Source: UBA12481 sp012523435 | Lineage (GTDB): Bacteria; Bacteroidota; Bacteroidia; Bacteroidales; UBA12481 | Direction: 5' to 3' | Length of the DNA: 64,000 bases | NCBI GenBank assembly: GCA_028686135.1 | Contig: JAQUCP010000004.1 | Coordinates: 62,001-126,000 of the forward strand | Shown here: in pieces, positions 25,528-33,842 of the stretch | How the letters are laid out: each line of letters begins with the position of its first letter | Numbering within the stretch: the stretch's first letter is position 1 | Notes under the pieces: generated by a model | What the model was told of the DNA's origin: nothing | Databases searched by the model: none | The model's input: the letters and a program-made list of their open reading frames with translations, nothing else | Made by a program: the position numbers and the translations under genes

Positions 25528-26631
25528 CTATATTTCAAATAATTGGCCGTCTGCCACCCGGAAAAGTTTGTGATCGATCGGGATCTCGGATAAAATAGCC
25601 TGGAGGTGCTGTTCATTAGTATCTGTCAAAAAGATCTGTCCAAACCGATTATCCGACACAAGTTTAATTATTTGCGTAACTCGCTGTTTATCTAGCTTAT
25701 CAAAAAGATCATCCAGCAGAAGGAGGGGTCGGGATGAAGCAACCTGAGCCAAGAATTCAAACTGTGCCATTTTCAGTGACACAAGATAGGTCTTTTGTTG
25801 TCCCTGGGAACCCTGCTGTTTGATTGGATAGCCCGCCAGTTCCAGAATCAGATCATCCCGGTGAATCCCAATGGTTGTAAATTGCAAGCTGCGATCGCGC
25901 TCGCGAGCTTTTCGCATCTGTTCGGCTAAGTCACCACGCAATGCCTGGGATCGGTAAGTCAGGTCGATCTTTTCTTTTCCCTGACTGATAAATTCGTAGT
26001 AGTAACGAAAAACCGGTAGCAATTCTGAGATAAACTCTTTCCGACGCGTAAAAATCCGCTCTCCGAGCATAGCCATTTGGTGATCCCACATCTCGAGTGA
26101 TTCCTCATCAAAGTAACCTCCACGGGCAAACTCCTTCAGAAGTCGGTTTCGTTGAATGAGGGCCTTATTGTACCGCATAAGATCCTCGAGATACTGGTGA
26201 TCGTACTGACTGATAACACCGTTCATATAGCGCCGTCTCTCCTCACTACCATCCTGTATCAGACTACTATCAGCAGGGGAAACCATGACCAGCGGTATCA
26301 GCCCGATATGATCTGCCAACCTGGAATACTCTTTATCATTTCGTGTTATCCTCTTTTTCTGGTCACGCTTGAGCCCGCAATGAATCTTCTCTTGCCGATC
26401 GTCAAATTCAAAATCTCCGCGGATCATGAAAAAATCTTCCTCATGGCGAATTGAATCAGCATCGGTTCCATTAAGCCAGGATTTTCCAAAAGCAAGGTAG
26501 TAAACCGCGTCGAAGAGGTTAGACTTACCTACCCCATTGTTTCCGACAAAACAGTTTAAGCGTGGGGAGAGAGAAACGTCTAACTCGCTGTAAGTCTTAA
26601 AATTAATGAGGCTTAACTGACTTAAAAACAT
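25528..26631 (-). CDS. recF: DNA replication and repair protein RecF
   Basis: The 367-residue product is an SMC-like ATPase that helps load RecA at gaps. Walker A is GNNGVGKS (30-37), the signature region includes KQQGSQGQQKTYLVSLKMAQ, and Walker B is LLLLDDLFDKLD. The ATG at 26631 is preferred; a TTG two codons earlier also exists. It forms a two-gene unit with DUF721. The opposite-strand TPR gene starts 127 bases away. Confidence 0.95.
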   Translation of the reverse strand: MFLSQLSLINFKTYSELDVSLSPRLNCFVGNNGVGKSNLFDAVYYLAFGKSWLNGTDADSIRHEEDFFMIRGDFEFDDRQEKIHCGLKRDQKKRITRNDKEYSRLADHIGLIPLVMVSPADSSLIQDGSEERRRYMNGVISQYDHQYLEDLMRYNKALIQRNRLLKEFARGGYFDEESLEMWDHQMAMLGERIFTRRKEFISELLPVFRYYYEFISQGKEKIDLTYRSQALRGDLAEQMRKARERDRSLQFTTIGIHRDDLILELAGYPIKQQGSQGQQKTYLVSLKMAQFEFLAQVASSRPLLLLDDLFDKLDKQRVTQIIKLVSDNRFGQIFLTDTNEQHLQAILSEIPIDHKLFRVADGQLFEI

Positions 26632-26703
26632 CGGCAATAATTTAGGTCAAAAGTAACAAATCGATCGAGAACCTCCAGCGGTGGGAGTTTTTTGCAAGGG
26701 ATG

Positions 26704-26734
26704 TTTCGAAAACAGGTAAATTGTTCTAAATTTG
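26704..26734 (+). promoter_or_regulatory. Promoter for the TPR membrane protein gene
   Basis: TTTC (26704-26707), a 19-base spacer and TAAATTTG (26727-26734) match the Bacteroidota pattern with one mismatch. The leader would be about 17 nt. Confidence 0.55.
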
Positions 26735-26757
26735 CATGCTTTTTATAATCTATATCC

Positions 26758-27447
26758 ATGGTCAGCAAGTCAAAAGGAACACAAGACAAGAACCTTGAAG
26801 TTGTCGAGCACGCTCTGACTCGTTCAGAGCGCTTTATTGAGGAGAATCAGAAAACCATCATTGGAGCAATCATTGTCATTGTTCTGATCGTGGGGGTTTT
26901 TCTTGGAACTAAGCGATTCATTATCAATCCAAAAGAAAAGGATGCTCAGTCTCAGATGTTTGCCGCTGAGGCCTATTTTGAAAAAGACTCCTTCAATCTT
27001 GCCCTGAATGGTGATGGCAACTACCTTGGTTTTCTTGATATTATCGATGAGTACAAGATCACCAAATCTGCAAAGCTGGCCCGTTACTACGCCGGTATTT
27101 CCTATTTAAGATTAGGGCAGTATCAGGAGGCCATCGATCAGCTGAAGCAATTCAAGCTAAAAGATGCATTGGTTCTTCCAATTTCACGTGGTGCCATTGG
27201 AGATGCTTACATTGAGCTAGGTCAGGAGAAAGAAGCCATTAAATGGTATCTCGAAGCTGGCAGAATCAGCACGAACAGCTTCACCACTCCGATATTTTTA
27301 ATGAAAGGAGCCGAGCTTTTAGAGCAGTCGGGTGACCTTAATCAGGCTCTTTCCTTGTATGAGGAAATCAAGGAAAAGTATCCTGAATCAGAAGAGGGTC
27401 GGAAAATCGACAAGTACATCGCAAGGGTTAAGTCGGCCCAGAAATGA
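26758..27447 (+). CDS. TPR-domain protein with one N-terminal membrane span (YfgM-like)
   Basis: The 229-residue protein has a charged cytoplasmic N-terminus, one membrane helix (about 33-50, GAIIVIVLIVGVFLG) and a periplasmic TPR region (about 65-225) with repeats such as ARYYAGISYLRLGQYQEAI and DAYIELGQEKEAIKWYLEAG. The layout is like YfgM, an ancillary subunit at the SecYEG translocon that works with periplasmic chaperones. No partner PpiD is linked here, so this is only a structural analogy. A terminator follows, and ribH starts just beyond it. Confidence 0.78.
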   Translation: MVSKSKGTQDKNLEVVEHALTRSERFIEENQKTIIGAIIVIVLIVGVFLGTKRFIINPKEKDAQSQMFAAEAYFEKDSFNLALNGDGNYLGFLDIIDEYKITKSAKLARYYAGISYLRLGQYQEAIDQLKQFKLKDALVLPISRGAIGDAYIELGQEKEAIKWYLEAGRISTNSFTTPIFLMKGAELLEQSGDLNQALSLYEEIKEKYPESEEGRKIDKYIARVKSAQK

Positions 27448-27456
27448 TAACTAAGT

Positions 27457-27482
27457 AACCGGGTTCGGCCCGGTTTTTTTTT
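27457..27482 (+). terminator. Intrinsic terminator immediately before ribH
   Basis: Stem AACCGGG (27457-27463) pairs with CCCGGTT (27469-27475) across a five-base loop and runs into nine T. Only three bases separate the T-tract from the ribH ATG at 27486, so it may also act as an attenuator or occlude ribosome entry. Confidence 0.8.
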
Positions 27483-27485
27483 GTT

Positions 27486-27971
27486 ATGAGCACACCAGGA
27501 AAGAATTTATCCAGCTATGATCCCAGCCTGATCCCTCCCGCTGGGAACTTAAAGATTGCAATAGTAGTATCTGAGTGGAATGATCAGGTTACCGGCCAGC
27601 TAGCCCGGGGAGCACAGGAGACTCTGATTAAACATGGGGTTAACCCTTCAAACCTACTGATTATGCAGGTGCCGGGCAGCTTTGAATTACCTCTTGCTGC
27701 ACGTATGCTGATCGAATCGAATCCGCTGGATGCGGTCATCCTGATCGGTTGCGTAATCCGCGGCGAAACCCCTCATTTCGACTTCATCAGTCAGGCTGTT
27801 GCCCACGGGTGTATGCAACTGGGCCTTGATACAGGAATCCCTGTGATTTTTGGTGTTCTCACTACCAACAACCTGGATCAGGCACTTGACCGGGCCGGGG
27901 GAAAACACGGGAATAAAGGTACTGAGGCAGCAGTAACGGCCATCAAAATGGCATCCTTTAATCGGAGTTAA
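27486..27971 (+). CDS. ribH: 6,7-dimethyl-8-ribityllumazine synthase (riboflavin synthase beta)
   Basis: The 161-residue protein matches lumazine synthase throughout: VSEWNDQVTGQL near the N-terminus, PGSFELPLAARML for ligand binding, and GCVIRGETPHFDFI with the catalytic histidine. It condenses 3,4-dihydroxy-2-butanone 4-phosphate with the ribitylaminopyrimidine, the penultimate step of riboflavin synthesis, and forms icosahedral or pentameric assemblies. No other rib gene is linked. An intrinsic terminator lies immediately upstream, so expression must depend on read-through from the TPR gene or on a promoter I could not find in the short gap. Confidence 0.95.
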   Translation: MSTPGKNLSSYDPSLIPPAGNLKIAIVVSEWNDQVTGQLARGAQETLIKHGVNPSNLLIMQVPGSFELPLAARMLIESNPLDAVILIGCVIRGETPHFDFISQAVAHGCMQLGLDTGIPVIFGVLTTNNLDQALDRAGGKHGNKGTEAAVTAIKMASFNRS

Positions 27972-27979
27972 GAGGAAGC

Positions 27980-29842
27980 TTACCTCCGCTGTTTTGCCTG
28001 CTGTTCTTTAGCCATCTTTTCCAGTCGCGCCTGAAAACCGGATTTCTTCACCGGTTTTTTCTGGTTCTCCTTAAGCTTGTGCAACAGCTTGTCCTCATTA
28101 ACCAATCGTTTAGTAACGACCTGCTGAATGTAGGAGAAGACATTGGAAAAGAAATAGTAGAGGCTAAGACCGGAAGCATAGGAGTTAAACCAAACCAGCA
28201 TCATCACAGGCATGATGTACATCATAACCTTCATTCCCGGCATCGGCTGAGCAGTGCTGGTCTGATCCATATTAATCTTGGTGGTAACCATCATGGAGAT
28301 AGCCATCAGTAGGGTAAACAGACTGACATGATCGCCATAAGCCGGAATGGTAAACGGAAGGTTCAGAATGGAATCGTAGGCTGATAGATCTGTTGCCCAC
28401 AGAAAAGACTGCTGACGCAGTTCAATAGACGAGGGGAAAAAACGAAACAGAGCCAGCCAGATAGGCATCTGCAGAAGGGCTGGCAAACATCCTCCCATCG
28501 GATTCACTCCCGCCTTTCGGTAGAGGGCCATGGTGGCTTGTTGTTTCTCCATGGCTTTATCAGCTGAAAACTTTTTCGTCAACTCATCCACCTGAGGCTT
28601 CAACACCCTCATTTTTGCTCCCGAGAGATAGGATTTGTAAGATAACGGGAACACGATAAGCTTGAAGATGATGGTCAGGATAATGATTATAATCCCGTAA
28701 TTAGCTATGTATTTCTCAAAAAAGTTGAAAATATTGATAACGAACCACTTGTTAATCCAGGAAATAAATGGCCAACCCAAATCAACCAGATCTTCCATCT
28801 CATGACCCAATTCTTTCAGCGTTTTGAAATGGTTGGGAACAAAGAAGAAAGTCATGTTAACCCGGTCGCCATCAGCACCTCCAACCGGAATGCTCATGAC
28901 GGAGGTACAAGTTTTCAGATGGTTCGATTCTTCTGGTAGTTTTGTGGTGGAGACCCTGGCGCTGAGGAAACTCTTCTCAGCCAGAAGAACAGTGGAAAAG
29001 AACTGCTGCTTAAAAGCAATCCACTCCACCCTGGTTGTCAAGTCGGCCGACCCTCCCCCACCTTTTCGGGGATTGATTTTACCAACCTCATCTTCAAAAT
29101 ATTTATAGTAGATCGTTGAGTACTGGTCCTCCCACTTGTATCCTTTCTCCTGCTGACGAAGGGCGATGGACCAGTTCAGGTCGATCATTGGATTATTCTT
29201 TCCAATCAGTTGTTCTACACCGTTGAATTGAATGGTAAAATCTACCTTCAGATCATCGGGTTTAAGCGTATAGATGTAATCGATAAAATTTCCATCAGAG
29301 GCATGTAACCTCAACACCAGAGTCTGCTCTCTCGCTTCCGCATTCAGGTTTTGCGTTTCGGAAAGTGGCTGGAAGTACAGATCCTGCGTGGCAATGGATC
29401 TATTTTGTGAGAAAAAGTTAAGGTTAAAAACGGTTGTGTCACCGTCAAATAAAAGCAATGGCTTACCGTCATGTGTTTGATACTCTTTCAATTCGACACT
29501 ATAAGGTCTTCCTCCCTTGGTCGAAAGAGTCATTTTAATTTTCTGGTTTTCCAGGACAAAGAACTGTTCCTCCCCCGTAGCAGCCTCGGCAAACTGTCCG
29601 AGTTCGTTCGACTGGCGTTGACGATCCAGTTCTTCCTGTTCTTCCGGGCTGGCTTGGATAATTGAATCCTGAATTAAGCGTGCTGCTTCAGCCTCAATTT
29701 GTTTCCGAAGTTCTACCTGTTGAATGGAATCAGCTATTCTTCTGCTTCTTTCAATCTCTTCCTGGGATGGCCTGGTTAAAATGCTGTAGCCAATCAACAG
29801 AGCGCCCATTAGCAACAAGCCAATCAGTGACTTTTTGTCCAT
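27980..29842 (-). CDS. yidC: Membrane protein insertase YidC
   Basis: The 620-residue insertase has an N-terminal membrane anchor (about 5-22), a large periplasmic beta-supersandwich domain (about 75-350), and the conserved five-helix core with the hydrophilic groove (SYKSYLSGAKMRVLKPQ, NPMGGCLPALLQMPIWLALF), ending in a lysine/glutamine-rich tail that can contact the ribosome. It inserts inner-membrane proteins alone or with SecYEG. The ATG at 29842 is chosen over an upstream TTG. A -7 box at 29880-29887 suggests its own promoter although it follows pyrG by 50 bases, a pairing common in the phylum. Confidence 0.96.
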   Translation of the reverse strand: MDKKSLIGLLLMGALLIGYSILTRPSQEEIERSRRIADSIQQVELRKQIEAEAARLIQDSIIQASPEEQEELDRQRQSNELGQFAEAATGEEQFFVLENQKIKMTLSTKGGRPYSVELKEYQTHDGKPLLLFDGDTTVFNLNFFSQNRSIATQDLYFQPLSETQNLNAEAREQTLVLRLHASDGNFIDYIYTLKPDDLKVDFTIQFNGVEQLIGKNNPMIDLNWSIALRQQEKGYKWEDQYSTIYYKYFEDEVGKINPRKGGGGSADLTTRVEWIAFKQQFFSTVLLAEKSFLSARVSTTKLPEESNHLKTCTSVMSIPVGGADGDRVNMTFFFVPNHFKTLKELGHEMEDLVDLGWPFISWINKWFVINIFNFFEKYIANYGIIIIILTIIFKLIVFPLSYKSYLSGAKMRVLKPQVDELTKKFSADKAMEKQQATMALYRKAGVNPMGGCLPALLQMPIWLALFRFFPSSIELRQQSFLWATDLSAYDSILNLPFTIPAYGDHVSLFTLLMAISMMVTTKINMDQTSTAQPMPGMKVMMYIMPVMMLVWFNSYASGLSLYYFFSNVFSYIQQVVTKRLVNEDKLLHKLKENQKKPVKKSGFQARLEKMAKEQQAKQRR

Positions 29843-29879
29843 TATCAATCAATAAAATAGATTTACCCACATAAGCGGG

Positions 29880-29887
29880 CAAAAATA
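29880..29887 (-). promoter_or_regulatory. -7 box for yidC
   Basis: The minus strand reads TATTTTTG, fitting TAnnTTTG, and ends 37 bases before the yidC ATG in the gap after pyrG. No -33 partner was found. Confidence 0.4.
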
Positions 29888-29892
29888 GTAAT

Positions 29893-31500
29893 TTATTCCA
29901 AGGTCGCCCGGATAAAATCAACAAAAAGCGGATGCGGTCTCATGACGGTACTTCGATACTCAGGATGAAACTGAACCCCTATAAACCATTTATGATCAGG
30001 TATTTCCATTATCTCGACCAGTCCCGATTCGGGATTAATTCCAGAAGCTACCATCCCTGCTTTGTTGAATGATTCGAGGTACGTATTATTAAATTCGTAA
30101 CGGTGGCGGTGCCTCTCCCGTATGGAGTCTGATTGGTAAATTCGATGGGCGACCGATTCCTTCCGGATGTTACAGTTATAGGAGCCAAGCCGCATGGTTC
30201 CTCCCTTATCGGTTATCTCTTTTTGATCTTCCATCAGGTCGATAACTGGATCACTTGTTTTTTCGTCCATTTCAGTCGAGTTGGCTCCCATAAGGCCAAC
30301 TACATTTCGGGCGAACTCAATGACAGCGCATTGCATTCCCAGGCAGATCCCTAAGAATGGGATATTATGTTCCCGTGCATAGCGAACAGCCATAATTTTC
30401 CCTTCAATACCGCGATGGCCGAAACCTGGAGCAACAAGAATTCCCTTTAATCCATCCAGTTTAGCAGAAGCTTGACCATTCTTCTCTAGCTGTTCTGAGT
30501 GAATCCACTGGATTTCCACTTTACAATAATTAACTGCTCCAGCATGTACAAAAGCCTCTGTGATTGACTTATAAGCATCATGCAACTCCACATACTTGCC
30601 TACCAGACCGATTTTCACCGATCTTTCAGGATGCTTAACTGCCTTGACAAAATTGAGCCAAGGTTCAATTTCGATGGGGTGGTCGATTGGCAACTGAAGT
30701 TTTCCCAGCACGATTTCATCCAACTTTTCCTTGAGCATCAGGAGGGGTACTTCATAAATAGTAGAGACATCTCTGGATTCGATCACGGAGCGTTCATCCA
30801 CGTTACAAAAGAGAGCTACTTTCTTCCGGACATCGCGCGTCAGTGGTTTTTCTGTCCTTAGAACCAAGATATCCGGCTGCACTCCCTCTTCCAACAGCAT
30901 TTTCACTGAGTGTTGGGTTGGTTTTGTTTTCAGCTCTCCCGATGCACTCAGGTAAGGAACCAGTGTCAGATGGACAACCAGGACTCGTTTTCCCAGCTCC
31001 CATCTCAGTTGCCTAACCGATTCGATATAGGGTAACGATTCGATATCCCCAACTGTTCCTCCGATCTCCGTAATGACAAAATCATATTTACCCTTGGTAC
31101 CCAAGATTTTAATTCTTCTTTTGATCTCATCCGTGATATGAGGAATAATCTGAACGGTTTTACCTAGGTATTCACCATGACGCTCCTTATTGATGACTGA
31201 CTGGTACACCCGTCCCGTAGTCACATTATTAGACTGGGACGTTGGAATATTGAGAAAGCGTTCGTAATGACCCAGGTCGAGATCCGTCTCCGCCCCATCG
31301 TCCGTGACATAACACTCACCGTGCTCGTATGGGTTCAGGGTACCTGGATCGACATTAATATAAGGGTCAAGTTTCTGGATAGTAACTGAATAGCCTCTAG
31401 CTTGTAGAAGTTTAGCCAGCGAACTGGAAATGATTCCTTTACCCAATGAGGATGTGACACCTCCCGTTACGAAGATGTAATTGGTATGTTTGATTCCCAT
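29893..31500 (-). CDS. pyrG: CTP synthase
   Basis: The 535-residue enzyme converts UTP to CTP with glutamine and ATP. The synthetase domain begins KYIFVTGGVTSSLGKGI-like (YIFVTGGVTSSLGKGIIS) and contains DPYINVDPGTLNPYEHGE; the glutamine amidotransferase domain (about 290-535) has the cysteine in GICLGMQCA and the His/Glu pair in VQFHPEYRS. It follows the TonB-receptor gene by nine bases, so it may be co-transcribed with it, and precedes yidC. Confidence 0.97.
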   Translation of the reverse strand: MGIKHTNYIFVTGGVTSSLGKGIISSSLAKLLQARGYSVTIQKLDPYINVDPGTLNPYEHGECYVTDDGAETDLDLGHYERFLNIPTSQSNNVTTGRVYQSVINKERHGEYLGKTVQIIPHITDEIKRRIKILGTKGKYDFVITEIGGTVGDIESLPYIESVRQLRWELGKRVLVVHLTLVPYLSASGELKTKPTQHSVKMLLEEGVQPDILVLRTEKPLTRDVRKKVALFCNVDERSVIESRDVSTIYEVPLLMLKEKLDEIVLGKLQLPIDHPIEIEPWLNFVKAVKHPERSVKIGLVGKYVELHDAYKSITEAFVHAGAVNYCKVEIQWIHSEQLEKNGQASAKLDGLKGILVAPGFGHRGIEGKIMAVRYAREHNIPFLGICLGMQCAVIEFARNVVGLMGANSTEMDEKTSDPVIDLMEDQKEITDKGGTMRLGSYNCNIRKESVAHRIYQSDSIRERHRHRYEFNNTYLESFNKAGMVASGINPESGLVEIMEIPDHKWFIGVQFHPEYRSTVMRPHPLFVDFIRATLE

Positions 31501-31509
31501 AAAATTGTT

Positions 31510-33819
31510 TTAGAAGGTCCAGTTCAAACCAATAGATGGCATAATGGGCAATTGATTAACCCTTTCATACCGAATCCGGTCGAAATAGAAGATGTTCTTA
31601 CGATTGTAAACGTTAGTCACGCTAAAGGTGAGTTCAAGGATACTATCTTCCCCGGTGTGGATGGTCTTCTTGATATTGGCATCCAGTCGGTGGTAATAAG
31701 GCAGACGTCCCTGATTAAGCGGACCGTAAACGATTCCCAGCTCTCCGTTAACCCGGGTATAATCTGTATTGATTCCATCGTAGAACGGAATTTTTTCATA
31801 GAATCCCTGAGTTTGAGTGAACGGGAATCCTGAACCCAGGTTCCAACGGCCGCTGACCTCCCAACTTAGGTCTTTCCCAAACGTATAGGATGTGACCAGG
31901 TTTACATTATGACGGCGATCGAAATGTGGGGGATATTCCACAACTCCATCGTAGCGGGTAACATACCCAAGGGAATAGGTTCCCCAGAAATAGATTCGTT
32001 TGTAGTCATACTTCAGCCGGAAGTCAATCCCATAAGCTTTCCCGGTTTCAATGATGAAATCTTTTCGGAGATATTCTGGTTTATCCTGATTACTTCCGGT
32101 ATCATCATACAGTTTATTTCTATTGATATTGGTTAGCTGGGTATTATCCTTGATATAAGTTTCAACGATCAGATCCAATCGATTCGAGATATCGAATTCA
32201 AATCCGAGAATCAGGTGATTTGACTTCTGCAACCTGGAGGTTACTTTTTTACCATCGAACTCTTTTTGAAGGTTTTCCGGACCTGAGAGGAATCCATAGA
32301 ATAGGTTCACCACATCGCGGTCTGAGTTGGCTGCAATCAAGTTTTGGCTATACATCCCGGCGGCCATTTTTAGGCGGAAGATATCGCTCAGGTTATATTT
32401 GACACCCAGTCTGGGTTCTGGCGAAACTTCTCCCAGTGAAGCATAATAGTGTAACCTGAAGCTAGGTTCCACCAGGAATTTTCCCAAGGTCATCTTATAC
32501 TTACCGAAAGCAGCGAGCTCGGTCGTAAACTGTGTCTGGATGATTTTCCGGCCTACGGAGTTGAAATAATTAAAGTCGGTGTTAAAACCCAGGGTTTCAA
32601 CGCCATATTCCAGTTGATCTTTCCCGAAATAGTAAACGAATTCCAATCCGACGTTAAAACCATTAATTGAACTCTCCCGGGGCTGTTGGCCAGCCTCAAG
32701 CATCGTAATCAAGTATTTCGAATAAGCAATATTGGCTTTAATCTGAGCGGGATAGTTGCCCGGAATTAGGACCACATTGGATCCCACGCCAAAGGAATTC
32801 CAACCGATATCAGTGACATCCCGGTACACGACTTGGTCGGAGAAATTGAATCCGAAGAAATTGACTTTACTGCCGTTTCGGGCGTTCATAGAGATCTTGC
32901 CGTAGAAATCCGTAAAATTGAAAGGCAGCCCGGCCGTATCCACGTATGAATAGATGTATTTCGATGTTTGTTCCAGATAACTATGTTTGGCTGACAGAAC
33001 GAAGGAGATCGATCCATCGTCCTCACTTTTAGCTTTTTTAATTGGACCCTCGAGGAGAGCTTTAGCCATAAATGTTCCTACGGAAAATTTTCCAGAAAGG
33101 CGATTTTTGTTCCCATCCCGGGTGGTAATATCCATGATGGAGGAGATTCTGCCACCGAAATTGGCTCCAAAGCCGCCAGTGTGAACATCAGCCATCTTGA
33201 TGATATCGGTATCAAATACAGAGAATAGGCCGATGGAGTGGAACGGGTTATAGACGATCATGCCATCCAAGAGCACCTTATTTTGGATGGGGGCTCCACC
33301 CCTGATGTAAAGCTGACCTCCTTGGTCCCCCGTAAAGATGACCCCCGGTAGCACCTGTAGGTATTGAGCAAGATCGGGCTCACTTCCCACAGTCGGGATT
33401 CTTTCCATTTGTTTTGGGGTTACTTTGACCACAGAAGTTTGGACTTGCGTTCTCATTTCCTGGCGCTCAGCCGATACCACCACTTCATCGATGCTTTGCA
33501 TCTCTTCTGAAAGATATAACTTCTCGTTATAGACCCGATCGGCAGCAATGGTGTAAGGAACACTATCCTTTGCATATCCTACTGCACTATATATCAACAT
33601 ATAATCACCGGGAGGTATTCTGGAGATACTAAAGAACCCGTTCACATCAGAAGCCGCTCCCATGGTTGTTCCATCGAGGTAAACGTTGGCCCCGATTATT
33701 GGCTCGCCATTCTCTTTATCATAGACGAAACCTCGGACAATTCCATGTTGCCCAAAGGCACTAAATCCGGCAAAAACGCCCCAAAGGATGAAGGCGCCAA
33801 GAAATTTAACTGTTCTCAT
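31510..33819 (-). CDS. TonB-dependent outer-membrane receptor with carboxypeptidase-like N-terminal domain
   Basis: The 769-residue protein has a signal peptide (about 1-23), a carboxypeptidase-regulatory-like beta-sandwich (about 25-105, GFVYDKENGEPIIGANVYLDG), a plug domain (about 130-235, VLPGVIFTGDQGGQLYIRGG), and a 22-strand-type barrel ending in an aromatic residue (IGLNWTF). It imports an unknown ligand through the outer membrane with energy from TonB. No SusD-like partner is adjacent, so it is unlikely to be a glycan uptake receptor of the Sus type. It lies in a minus-strand series between the DUF349 gene (23 bases) and pyrG (nine bases). Confidence 0.9.
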   Translation of the reverse strand: MRTVKFLGAFILWGVFAGFSAFGQHGIVRGFVYDKENGEPIIGANVYLDGTTMGAASDVNGFFSISRIPPGDYMLIYSAVGYAKDSVPYTIAADRVYNEKLYLSEEMQSIDEVVVSAERQEMRTQVQTSVVKVTPKQMERIPTVGSEPDLAQYLQVLPGVIFTGDQGGQLYIRGGAPIQNKVLLDGMIVYNPFHSIGLFSVFDTDIIKMADVHTGGFGANFGGRISSIMDITTRDGNKNRLSGKFSVGTFMAKALLEGPIKKAKSEDDGSISFVLSAKHSYLEQTSKYIYSYVDTAGLPFNFTDFYGKISMNARNGSKVNFFGFNFSDQVVYRDVTDIGWNSFGVGSNVVLIPGNYPAQIKANIAYSKYLITMLEAGQQPRESSINGFNVGLEFVYYFGKDQLEYGVETLGFNTDFNYFNSVGRKIIQTQFTTELAAFGKYKMTLGKFLVEPSFRLHYYASLGEVSPEPRLGVKYNLSDIFRLKMAAGMYSQNLIAANSDRDVVNLFYGFLSGPENLQKEFDGKKVTSRLQKSNHLILGFEFDISNRLDLIVETYIKDNTQLTNINRNKLYDDTGSNQDKPEYLRKDFIIETGKAYGIDFRLKYDYKRIYFWGTYSLGYVTRYDGVVEYPPHFDRRHNVNLVTSYTFGKDLSWEVSGRWNLGSGFPFTQTQGFYEKIPFYDGINTDYTRVNGELGIVYGPLNQGRLPYYHRLDANIKKTIHTGEDSILELTFSVTNVYNRKNIFYFDRIRYERVNQLPIMPSIGLNWTF

Positions 33820-33842
33820 GGTTCTTGTTTATGGGTCAATAG

